Below, one piece after another: positions 5,368 to 12,896 of a stretch of 14,606 nt of DNA. A program made the position numbers and the translations under genes. The DNA comes from DALYLB01 sp046154695 (GTDB lineage: Bacteria > Acidobacteriota > Blastocatellia > RBC074): NCBI GenBank assembly GCA_046154695.1, contig JBJXFI010000072.1, positions 1 through 14,606 of the forward strand, in the 5' to 3' direction. Each line of letters opens with the position of its first letter. Within the stretch, counting starts at the first letter, position 1. The notes below the pieces were generated by a model. That model was not told the DNA's origin, made no database searches, and was given only the letters and a program-made list of their open reading frames with translations.

Positions 5368-7047
5368 TCAGCGCCGTTCGACCTCCTCGCTGTCGAGATA
5401 ACCGAACCGGCATGCCTTGACCCGCAGGTAGGCCGCCCGCGGCACCGACAATTCCCCTGTAAAAAGCCGCCAGTGGGCGTTCGGCCCTTTCTCGGTGGTA
5501 TAGGCGATCGAGGCCCCTTCCGTCGCGGAGGCGATGCTCAACCGGACCGTCTCGCCGGCGGCCGTTTCGCGAATCGCCGGCGTCGCGACGCGCTGCCACA
5601 CGCCGCCGGGACGCATGCGCTCGCGTAATTCGGCCTCCGGCACCAGCCCCAGATCCTTCGTCTCGCGCTGCCATCTCGCCAGCGCCGCCCGCATCCGCGC
5701 CAGCACCGCCCCATGAGCCGGCGAGGCGGCGAGATCATGGATCTCATGCGGATCCGCCGTCACGTCATAGAGCTCCTCCGCCGGTTTCTCGGGCCGGAGG
5801 AAGAGGAGCTGCGCGGGCGTCATCGCCTTGCCGTAATCGGCTCCCAGGGCATTCATATGGTCCTTGTAGACCCGCCGCAGCTCCTTCATCGTCGGCATCT
5901 CCTCCATATACTCGATGTGCTGCGCGTAGGGCCTGCCGGGGAAGAAGTTGCGAATGTAGTGATATCGCTTGTCGATCACCGACCGCATCATATCGTAGGA
6001 CTCATCCATCCGATCCCGGTGCGCGTAGGCATATTGCCGCGCCGGGCGCTTCTGCGCGCCGAGGAAGGCCTGTCCTTGCATATGCGCCGGGACCTTCACG
6101 CCGGCGAGCGAGAGGACCGTCGGACCGAGATCGATCAGGCTGACCACATCATCGTTCACCGTCCCCGGGCGAATGGCCCCCGGCCAGCGGACGAGCAGCG
6201 GGACGCGGATGCCCGAGTCATAGACCCAGCGCGTCGCTCGCGGCAGCCCGCGGCCATGATCGCCCCAGAAAAAGACGATCGTGTTTTCAGACAGCCCGTC
6301 CTCTTCGAGTTGTTTCAGGATGGCCGCGACCTGATGGTCCATCGCGCTGATATTGTCGTGATACACCGCCCAATCGCGGCGCACGAGCGGCGTGTCGGGA
6401 TAATAGGGCGGAAGCACGGCCTTCGCCGGATCGTGCCGCTGCCCGGGCGTGAGCTGCGCCGTGTTTCTGGCATACTGCTCCGGCGTCGCGCGAACCTGGC
6501 TCTCATGCGTGATCGTGAGATTGATGACAGCGAAAAATGGCTGCGACCGATCGGGCCGGTTCCGCCAGTGGGCCCGGGTTCCCGTCTCGTCCCAGACCGT
6601 GTCGGGCGGACGGTTCGATGGCGGCGCCTCGAAGTTGTAATCGGTCTTTGAATTGTTCGAGCAATAGTATCCATCCGCCCGCAAATACTCCGTGAACGCC
6701 CGAACGCCCGCGGGCGGCACGGCCTTCGAACGCATATGCATCGAACCGATCGTCGTCGGATACATTCCCGTGATGATCGCCGATCGCGAGGGCGCGCACA
6801 CCGGCGCCGATGAAAACGCGTTCACATATCGCGCGCCATGGGCCGCCAGGGCGTCCAGCGCCGGCGTACGCGCGTACGCGTCGCCATAACACCCCAGATC
6901 GGGGCTGATGTCCTCGGCCGAGATCCATAGGATGTTCGGACGGCTCTGCGCCGCGCCGCGCTCCCGCGTCTGCGCCGGAAACAGCGCCGCCATGACCAAC
7001 AACATCAGCCAGACGATGCGAATCTCGCTTTTACGGCAGGTTTTCAT
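5368..7047 (-). CDS. Exported sulfatase (type I, formylglycine-dependent) with chitobiase-like C-terminal domain
   Basis: Hydrolyses sulfate esters or sulfamates, probably on an exogenous sulfated glycan or glycosaminoglycan, in the periplasm or outside the cell. The 559-aa protein has an N-terminal signal segment (about residues 10-28). The signature CAPSRSAIITG starts at C84, the residue oxidised to formylglycine; this C-x-P-S-R form is the aerobic/anaerobic Cys type. Likely metal ligands are E45/D46 (SAEDISPD) and D263/H264 (WGDHG). H181 and K133 are plausible catalytic-site residues. VTADPHEIHDL is the usual sulfatase C-terminal-subdomain motif. Residues about 485-557 (ASATEGASIAYTTEKG onwards) resemble the chitobiase/hexosaminidase C-terminal-like beta domain often appended to such enzymes. 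The overall pattern recalls bacterial N-sulfoglucosamine sulfohydrolase relatives, but the substrate is not certain. An AGGGAG ribosome site precedes the ATG. No other polysaccharide-degradation gene is nearby. Confidence 0.94.
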   Translation of the reverse strand: MKTCRKSEIRIVWLMLLVMAALFPAQTRERGAAQSRPNILWISAEDISPDLGCYGDAYARTPALDALAAHGARYVNAFSSAPVCAPSRSAIITGMYPTTIGSMHMRSKAVPPAGVRAFTEYLRADGYYCSNNSKTDYNFEAPPSNRPPDTVWDETGTRAHWRNRPDRSQPFFAVINLTITHESQVRATPEQYARNTAQLTPGQRHDPAKAVLPPYYPDTPLVRRDWAVYHDNISAMDHQVAAILKQLEEDGLSENTIVFFWGDHGRGLPRATRWVYDSGIRVPLLVRWPGAIRPGTVNDDVVSLIDLGPTVLSLAGVKVPAHMQGQAFLGAQKRPARQYAYAHRDRMDESYDMMRSVIDKRYHYIRNFFPGRPYAQHIEYMEEMPTMKELRRVYKDHMNALGADYGKAMTPAQLLFLRPEKPAEELYDVTADPHEIHDLAASPAHGAVLARMRAALARWQRETKDLGLVPEAELRERMRPGGVWQRVATPAIRETAAGETVRLSIASATEGASIAYTTEKGPNAHWRLFTGELSVPRAAYLRVKACRFGYLDSEEVERR

Positions 7048-7062
7048 CGCAGCTCCCTATCC

Positions 7063-7107
7063 ATGAAATGAAATGAAATGAAATGAAATGAATGGAATGG
7101 AATGGAA
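7063..7107. repeat. Pentanucleotide microsatellite: ATGAA x6 followed by TGGAA x3
   Basis: Six perfect ATGAA units (7063-7092) run directly into three TGGAA units (7093-7107), a related pentamer differing at one position. Read on the minus strand, the array ends 15 bases before the sulfatase start codon and just before its AGGGAG ribosome site. The radical SAM terminator ends only about 10 bases on the other side. The array therefore occupies nearly all the space available for a sulfatase promoter and leader. Confidence 0.9.
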
Positions 7108-7117
7108 AGAATGAGAT

Positions 7118-7175
7118 TGAAAAAACGAAGCAGACGATTCGAGCGGCATTCCCCTCTCTTTTCGTCTGCTTCGTT
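7118..7175 (-). terminator. Intrinsic terminator after the radical SAM gene
   Basis: A perfect 14-bp inverted repeat, AACGAAGCAGACGA at 7124-7137 with its complement at 7162-7175, encloses a 24-nt loop. On the minus strand the stem is followed by an uninterrupted T-run (TTTTTT, continuing TTCAATC), so it works in the direction of the radical SAM gene, whose stop codon is at 7248. It would separate that gene's transcript from the sulfatase. The loop is long for a classic terminator, but the stem and T-run are good. Confidence 0.7.
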
Positions 7176-7247
7176 CCGCGTGAACTGGTTTGTATGAAAG
7201 CCCCATCGCGCGCCGGCCCGGGTTGAAAGGGCGGATTCCCGCCCGCG

Positions 7248-8285
7248 TCAGGATTCCGCGCGAACGACATCCTCGGCGACAGGGTCCGGATGAATTCCCT
7301 TCGGAAACACCTCCGCCGGCAGGTCGAAGGGGCGCTGCGGCGCGCGCCAGTTGTCGATCATCGCCACCTGCTGAACGCAGGCGATCGTGCAGAATTTGGC
7401 GCAGGGCTTCTCGGTGTTGAACTCGTGATCGATATGTTCACGGGTGTATTCCCGGAGAGGAATCCCCGGATAGCCCCGCTGCTGCGAGCAGTAATGAACC
7501 AGCCCCTCCTCGCAGATATAGAGATACCGCGCGCCGGCGCGGCAGCGCCAGTTATGCGGGCGCCCATGCGCCACATCGTCCTGAAACTGATTCAGCCAGC
7601 CGAACTTCTTCTTGCCGTACCGGCGAAGTTTCTTGTAGACCTCTTCCTCGTCGCCGCTGAGAGATTTCAACTGTCCGCCGCCGTCGTGAATCACGCCGAG
7701 CGTGGAGCCGAACCCCAATTCCACCGCGCGCTCGGCGACCATCACGGCGTCTTCCGGGTTTTTGATGCCGCCGCCGATCACGGAATTGATGTTGACGTGG
7801 AATCTCGCATGCTCGGAGAGGTGCACCAGATAACGATCGATGACTTTCAGGCTCTTCTGGGAAACCTTGTCGGGCTGCACGTTGTCGATGCTGATCTGGA
7901 GATATTCGAGCCCGGCCCGGTTCAGTTTCCCGATGTTCTCCCGGGTCATGTAATACCCGTTGCTGATGAGGCCGGCAATCATTCCATGCGAACGAATGTG
8001 GGTGATGATCTCGAAAATCCGGGGATGCAGCATCGGCTCGCCGCCGCTGATCGTGATCGCCGCCGTCCCGAAAGTGGCCAGCCGGTCCAGCCGCGCCTTC
8101 ATCTCCTCCAGCGGAACCGGATCCGACACCTTGTCATATTCATTGCAATATCCGCAGGCGAGATTGCATCTGCGCATCGGGATGACGTGCGCCAGAATCG
8201 GGTGCTTCGTCGAAGCCAGTCCCCGCCCAACCAGGCGCGCCTCCCGCGCGACACGGCTCAATTTGCTGCTGCTTAAGTCTTTCAT
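7248..8285 (-). CDS. Radical SAM protein with SPASM-like C-terminal cysteine cluster
   Basis: Radical S-adenosylmethionine enzyme of 345 aa, cytoplasmic, exact reaction unknown. The [4Fe-4S]-binding motif is C40-x3-C44-x2-C47 (RCNLACGYCNEY). SGGEP at 80-84 is the SAM-binding GGE motif, and SNGYY (108-112) and LQISIDN (129-135) fit later strands of the TIM-like barrel. The C-terminal part has six more cysteines: 248, 258, 266, 295, 299 and 303. Their spacing (CAKFCTIAC at the end) suggests one auxiliary Fe-S cluster of SPASM or twitch type. Such domains are typical of peptide- or protein-modifying enzymes, though some relatives act on small molecules or lipids. It lies on the same strand between the Lol-like cluster and the sulfatase, with a terminator after it. 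A protein-maturing role on the sulfatase is conceivable but unproven. It begins MKDLSSSKL after a purine-rich leader (GAAGAGAAA). Confidence 0.85.
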   Translation of the reverse strand: MKDLSSSKLSRVAREARLVGRGLASTKHPILAHVIPMRRCNLACGYCNEYDKVSDPVPLEEMKARLDRLATFGTAAITISGGEPMLHPRIFEIITHIRSHGMIAGLISNGYYMTRENIGKLNRAGLEYLQISIDNVQPDKVSQKSLKVIDRYLVHLSEHARFHVNINSVIGGGIKNPEDAVMVAERAVELGFGSTLGVIHDGGGQLKSLSGDEEEVYKKLRRYGKKKFGWLNQFQDDVAHGRPHNWRCRAGARYLYICEEGLVHYCSQQRGYPGIPLREYTREHIDHEFNTEKPCAKFCTIACVQQVAMIDNWRAPQRPFDLPAEVFPKGIHPDPVAEDVVRAES

Positions 8286-8386
8286 TTTCTCTTCAAAAGA
8301 TACGGGTGAGCGAACAAGTCAGGACGGTGTCTCCATATCTTTGCAACCGTTACAACAAGGATTGGCGCGTGGGTGAAACGGATCGC

Positions 8387-8431
8387 AGCGGATCGGCGCG
8401 GATGCTCCATGGTGATCCGCGCCGATCCGTT
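8387..8431 (-). terminator. 15-bp perfect inverted repeat downstream of the LolA-like gene (possible terminator)
   Basis: CGGATCGGCGCGGAT at 8389-8403 is exactly complementary to 8415-8429 around an 11-nt loop; one G-T pair and one A-T pair extend it outward. It lies about 30 bases past the LolA-like stop codon in that gene's direction. No strong T-run follows on either strand, so it may be a Rho-dependent end, an RNA-stabilising stem or a dispersed repeat. The rest of 8286-8461 shows nothing else clear. Confidence 0.5.
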
Positions 8432-8461
8432 AATCCTTGCCCCGATCCTGCTTGTCTCGAT

Positions 8462-9172
8462 TTAGAACTTGTCCACGATCTTCGTTCCGGCCGGAAGCGT
8501 CACCGCAAAAGCGGAATCGGAGATCGCCGCGTTGACTTGCGGATTCCTGAAGGCGACAACCGTGTAATCGCCGTTCCGCTCCGTGCCCTTGATCTGCACC
8601 GGCAGCCAGTTCTGCTGATTCACCCAGATATCGACGCTCGTGAATAGATCCGCCGCCTTCGGCGTCAGGCGCAGCACGCTCGCCGTGACGCCGTTCACGG
8701 TCTCATCCTTGACGAAACTTACATTGTATTTTCCCGACGTCGATTTGAGCGATCCGCTCAGCCCGATCGAGATGAACTGGGCGAATCCGCCCTGTTTTCC
8801 CTTCGCCAGTTTCGAGGCCACGCCCTTCATCGCCTGATTGATCCGCGGCTGATAGAACGTGAAATTGTCCCCGTCCACCGAGATGATGTCCTTGCTCGGC
8901 TTCGTGTAATCGATCCGAAGCCGCTGCTTCCCCTTGACCGCGCCGGGCTTGTAGAGCAACACCCCGTATTCGGTGTCCGTGATCGACAACTGCGTGTTGG
9001 TCTTCTGAAGCACCAGGTCGGCCTTCAGGCTCTTCAATTCCTGATTGGCCTTCTCCATCTTGTTGAGAATGCCGGTTAACAATTGGGGCTGAAAGGCATG
9101 AGCGCGATTCGGACCGACGCTCACGCCGATAAACATTCCCACGATGACAGCCAATGCCGCGATTCTTTTCAT
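8462..9172 (-). CDS. LolA-like outer-membrane lipoprotein-sorting/carrier protein
   Basis: Periplasmic protein of 236 aa resembling the LolA/outer-membrane-lipoprotein-sorting family, whose members carry lipoproteins or other hydrophobic cargo across the periplasm. A classic signal peptide ends near AHA|FQ (about residue 26). The mature part starts with a helix (LLTGILNKMEKANQELKSLKADL) followed by alternating beta strands: YGVLLYKPGAVKGKQRLRID, DIISVDGDNFTFYQP and DIWVNQQNWLPVQIKGTERN. This is the order of the LolA half-barrel: helix, strands, then 'V.G..f..Y.P' and 'W.d....P'. No lipobox is visible, so it is soluble, as LolA should be. It is the last gene of the minus-strand cluster with an ABC permease and ATPase, which supports a carrier role. 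I do not name it lolA because divergent paralogues are common. Confidence 0.82.
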   Translation of the reverse strand: MKRIAALAVIVGMFIGVSVGPNRAHAFQPQLLTGILNKMEKANQELKSLKADLVLQKTNTQLSITDTEYGVLLYKPGAVKGKQRLRIDYTKPSKDIISVDGDNFTFYQPRINQAMKGVASKLAKGKQGGFAQFISIGLSGSLKSTSGKYNVSFVKDETVNGVTASVLRLTPKAADLFTSVDIWVNQQNWLPVQIKGTERNGDYTVVAFRNPQVNAAISDSAFAVTLPAGTKIVDKF

Positions 9173-9222
9173 TTAAACCCCTTCTTCACCTTCTGTATGG
9201 CCTGGGTACAACAACCGCCGAT

Positions 9223-9606
9223 TCATCTCACCCACACGCGATACGCTTCGCGCCCCGCCTGGGTTGTGAATTTTTCATACCTGATAACCTCGAACGTGGC
9301 CTTCTGCTCCCCGCGCAGGAAGTCTTTTATCGCCTCATGCGGGGAATTGTCCAGGTCGGCCCGTCGATTATTTTTTTCCAAAAAACGCAAAATCGCATCC
9401 GCTTCGATCTCCAGAAGCGCGTCGCGGGGCTTCGATGCCGCGGAGCGGGCGCCGTTTGCCAGCGTCCGGTCGCGATCGCCGAAATATCGGCTGGGAACCA
9501 GAAAGACCGTGGCGATGATGAGCATGCACAAGAGATCGTATTGCCATGTGCCGCGCGCATATGACCAGAGGAGGACATCTTTGATCCCGCCAAAGAAAGA
9601 CTTCAT
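9223..9606 (-). CDS. Small single-span membrane protein of unknown function in the Lol-like cluster
   Basis: Not recognised as a named family. The 127-aa protein has a short basic/aromatic N-terminus, one hydrophobic segment at about residues 24-38 (DLLCMLIIATVFLVP), then a charged soluble domain of about 85 residues with a helix-like section (DALLEIEADAILRFLEK) and a closing strand-like part (KATFEVIRYEKF ... AYRVWVR). It lies 36 bases after the ABC ATPase stop and 50 bases before the LolA-like start, all on the same strand, so it is almost certainly co-transcribed. The topology suggests an inner-membrane accessory with its C-terminal domain in the periplasm, possibly linking the transporter to the carrier; that role is inference. 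Confidence 0.72.
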   Translation of the reverse strand: MKSFFGGIKDVLLWSYARGTWQYDLLCMLIIATVFLVPSRYFGDRDRTLANGARSAASKPRDALLEIEADAILRFLEKNNRRADLDNSPHEAIKDFLRGEQKATFEVIRYEKFTTQAGREAYRVWVR

Positions 9607-9642
9607 AAATCGGCCCGCCTGAAAAAGCGGCGCGCAGCCGGC

Positions 9643-10363
9643 TCAGCGCTCCCGAACGATCAAGCCGTCGCGCATCTCGATGATGCGCGAGGCGACCGCC
9701 GCCGCCTCCGGATTATGGGTGATCATAACGATCGTCTGCCGGAATTCGCGATTCAGTCTCTGAAGCATGTCCAGAACGACCGCTGAGTTTTCCGAGTCCA
9801 GATTGCCCGTCGGCTCATCCGCGAGAATGATTGCGGGACGGTTGATGATTGCCCGAGCGATAGCGACCCGCTGCTGCTCCCCTCCGGACAGTTCCAGAGG
9901 CTTGTGGCCCATTTTATTTTCGAGCCGGAGCAAGCGCAAGATTTCGCGGCGCGCATCCGGATCGGCCTTGCTCCGGCCATTGCCGTAAATCTGTTCGGCG
10001 AGCCGGAGATTTCCCTCGGCCGTGAGCGTGGGAAAGAGGTTGAACCGCTGGAAGACGAACCCGATCTTCCGGCGCCGGACCTCGGTTCGCCGAGCATCGC
10101 TCACGGCGGCGAGATCCTCGCCGTCGATGATGACGCGTCCCGACGTCGGCTGGAGGAGCGCCCCCAGAATGTGGAGCATGGTCGATTTCCCGCAGCCCGA
10201 CGGCCCCATGATGGAGACGAACTCGCCGGCCGGGATGGACAAATCGACGCCTCGCAGGGCATGAACATCCACCGTTCCGACACGGTAGACCATCTTCAGA
10301 TTTTCAGTTTGCAAAATTGCGCTCATGTCGGGAATTCCATCTGGTCCGGTCCGAGTGGCGGCC

Positions 10364-10371
<8 letters not shown>
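9643..10371 (-). CDS. ABC transporter ATP-binding protein (LolD/MacB type)
   Basis: Cytoplasmic ATPase that would power the adjacent FtsX-type permease. It has 242 aa from the ATG that overlaps the permease stop. Motifs in order: Walker A GPSGCGKST (56-64), Q-loop Q108 in FVFQRFNLFPTLTAEGN, signature LSGGEQQR (161-168), Walker B IILADEP (181-187) and switch histidine H219. RFNLFPTLTA after the Q-loop and DEPTGNLDSE are typical of the LolD/MacB/FtsE group. Two starts are possible: 10371 gives translational coupling with the permease, whereas 10326 (MSAILQTENLKMVYR) matches where homologues usually begin. Both have only weak ribosome sites. The ATPase and domain calls do not depend on this choice. 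Confidence 0.95.
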
Positions 10372-11461
<1,090 letters not shown>

Positions 11462-11472
11462 TCATTATCATC

Positions 11473-11511
11473 ATTATTGTTCCGGATTATTGTTCCGGAT
11501 TATTGTTCCGG
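11473..11511. repeat. Three perfect tandem copies of a 13-bp unit (ATTATTGTTCCGG)
   Basis: Copies occupy 11473-11485, 11486-11498 and 11499-11511 with no mismatch; a partial GTTCCGG follows. The array fills half of the 82-bp gap between the lipoprotein gene and the permease gene and ends 11 bases upstream of the permease start codon. Each unit on the minus strand reads CCGGAACAATAAT. Confidence 0.9.
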
Positions 11512-11543
11512 GTTCCGGTCGTTCCCCTCCCGGCAATTTCAGC

Positions 11544-12512
11544 TCAGGGCGTCCCCGGCTTGTCCAGGTCCGTCACCGGCAGACTGTTCTCGTTTTCGAG
11601 GGCGAAGACCTTGGCATCCAGTTCGGGATTGAGAAGAAACTTTCCTTCAGTAAAGGTCAGCCGCGCCGAATAGCCGTCGTGGAGCCGGTTGACCACCACC
11701 ACACCGGGCCAGAGATTCGGGCTCTCCTCGCTCAGTTTGATGTAGTTGAGATAGCCGACCTCGGTCATCAACGACCCCCGGGAATCAAAGACCTGCTGCC
11801 GGGCGAATCGCGCGGTGTTCGTGCGATCGAACCAGAACCGCCGCCGCACGCGGGAGGGCCCCTGACCGGCGGGCGCGAGCTCGACCTCGGAGATGACGTA
11901 AAAACTCCGCAGAACGCGGGCGCCCTTCTTCGCGCCGGGGCGCGTATCCGGCTCCTCGATCATCGCCTCTTCCAGCCCGTAGGCGAACCGCGAGTCATTC
12001 AGATGGAGCGGGCGCATCATCAGCGCATCCGTAAAATGAAAGGGCCGCGCCTCCGCGAGGGCGCTGCGCTGATTTTTGCCCAGCTTCGCCTTCCAGGCGC
12101 TGTAATCGGCGTCATTGGTCCCAATCAGAAACCGGCGGTATTCGGACGGATTATAGATCGCGACCTTGAACCGGTTGTTCTCCGAAACCATGTCGGCGTA
12201 TTTCGACTTCACCACCGGCGCTTGAATGAGCAGGCGTATCCGATCCGGGCGCTGCAGAATGAGAATCGCCTCGGCTTCGGGGTACTGCTTCGACATCTCC
12301 GCGTCCAGAAAGCGCAAATAGACCTGCGAGGTCCGGAGCGCTTGCAGATCGGTGAAGGGCTGCAGTTGCAGGATCAGATCATCGAACTTCGCCTCCGCCA
12401 GCGGCGTGAGCAACCGGGGGATCGTGTCGTCCCGCCTGATGACCAGACTCGCGCAGGAACTGCCAAAAATGACGCTTGCCAGGACTGTCAATAATAGACC
12501 GGCTCGAATCAT
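11544..12512 (-). CDS. Predicted lipoprotein, possibly LolB/DUF4292-like, first gene of the Lol-like cluster
   Basis: The preferred start, ATG at 12512, gives 322 aa and a lipoprotein signal MIRAGLLLTVLASVIFGSSC with the acylated Cys at 20. An in-frame ATG at 12569 would add 19 residues (MDSMLLWSLECL...), but it is only about 12 nt from the predicted transcription start and would bury the signal. The mature protein has a helix (LAEAKFDDLILQLQPF), then strand-rich segments such as RPDRIRLLIQAPVVKSKYADM and NNRFKVAIYNPSEYRRFLIG, and a C-terminal half with RRRFWFDRTNTARFARQQ, MTEVGYLNYI and VVVNRLHDGYSARLTF. That arrangement ('...R...Q.P.......V..nn.F.v..p') resembles the LolA/LolB and DUF4292 folds, but the family call is not secure. 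It heads the operon with the permease and ATPase, so a lipid- or lipoprotein-receiving role at a membrane is reasonable inference. Confidence 0.75.
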   Translation of the reverse strand: MIRAGLLLTVLASVIFGSSCASLVIRRDDTIPRLLTPLAEAKFDDLILQLQPFTDLQALRTSQVYLRFLDAEMSKQYPEAEAILILQRPDRIRLLIQAPVVKSKYADMVSENNRFKVAIYNPSEYRRFLIGTNDADYSAWKAKLGKNQRSALAEARPFHFTDALMMRPLHLNDSRFAYGLEEAMIEEPDTRPGAKKGARVLRSFYVISEVELAPAGQGPSRVRRRFWFDRTNTARFARQQVFDSRGSLMTEVGYLNYIKLSEESPNLWPGVVVVNRLHDGYSARLTFTEGKFLLNPELDAKVFALENENSLPVTDLDKPGTP

Positions 12513-12588
12513 TCGATTTTTGTTCTCCCGACGTAAGCATTCCAACGACCACAACAGCATACTATCCATTCATTTAACAAAGTGTGTG

Positions 12589-12617
12589 AAGCTACCAGAT
12601 GGCCAATTTGTTGTCAA
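12589..12617 (-). promoter_or_regulatory. Sigma70-like promoter for the Lol-like cluster
   Basis: On the minus strand a perfect -35 box TTGACA (12617-12612) is followed after 17 bases by TAGCTT (12594-12589) as a weak -10. Transcription would start near 12582, giving a leader of about 70 nt to the ATG at 12512 but only about 12 nt to the one at 12569. Confidence 0.6.
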
Positions 12618-12664
12618 ATTTTGCCCCCGCCCCGCGAACGGTCCGGTCCGGCAGGCGGCGGCGC

Positions 12665-12694
12665 TTGACGCGCTTTGTCGGGCTCGCGTACACT
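12665..12694 (+). promoter_or_regulatory. Sigma70-like promoter for the GWxTD gene
   Basis: TTGACG (12665-12670, 5 of 6 matches) and TACACT (12689-12694, 4 of 6) are separated by 18 bases. Transcription starting near 12701 would give a leader of about 195 nt before the ATG at 12897. Confidence 0.55.
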
Positions 12695-12744
12695 TTCGTT
12701 CTCGTCAAACCTTCCAACTCGGTTTACGGAGAACACGACAGGCG

Positions 12745-12814
12745 CCGGTGCGGGAAATTCCCTTCGGCACCGGAGATTTGACATGCGAGGAGGAAAATTG
12801 CCGGGGACCGGCAA
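12745..12814 (+). promoter_or_regulatory. Two hairpins in the leader of the GWxTD gene
   Basis: Hairpin 1: CCGGTGC (12745-12751) pairs with GCACCGG (12767-12773), and its loop contains a second small palindrome, GGGAAATTCCC (12752-12762). Hairpin 2: TTGCCGG (12798-12804) pairs with CCGGCAA (12808-12814) across a 3-nt loop. No T-run follows either. I do not recognise a known riboswitch class; a ribosomal-protein-type or translational control element is possible but unproven. Confidence 0.4.
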
Positions 12815-12896
12815 ACAATCGCCCCCGCCGCGTTCAGAGCATGCCGTTCGAGCTGTGTGAGGCGTCCGTATCCATACCGATAGGAGAGAAAGTCAA

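Larger units (their letters stand above)
12570..12896. other. 327-bp divergent intergenic region with two promoters and a structured leader
   Basis: No protein gene is supported here. It holds the minus-strand promoter for the Lol-like cluster (12589-12617), the plus-strand promoter for the GWxTD gene (12665-12694) and a plus-strand leader of about 200 nt with two hairpins (12745-12773 and 12798-12814). The leader also has a GGAGGAAAA motif at 12789-12797 with no ATG at the right spacing. Confidence 0.7.

Noticed and set aside
5340..5368. Bidirectional terminator between pyruvate kinase and sulfatase
   Set aside because: Only a short GCCGCGCGGC palindrome is present in the 18-base gap, with no T-run on either strand.
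5713..6651. 312-codon open frame on the plus strand
   Set aside because: Antisense to the sulfatase; Arg- and His-rich composition and no motif.
7290..8276. 328-codon open frame on the plus strand
   Set aside because: Exactly antisense to the radical SAM gene, whose cysteine and GGE motifs are intact.
12675..12860. Short open frame inside the leader of the GWxTD gene (and a minus-strand one at 12614-12814)
   Set aside because: No ribosome site at the start, no recognisable protein features, and it coincides with the predicted promoter and hairpins.
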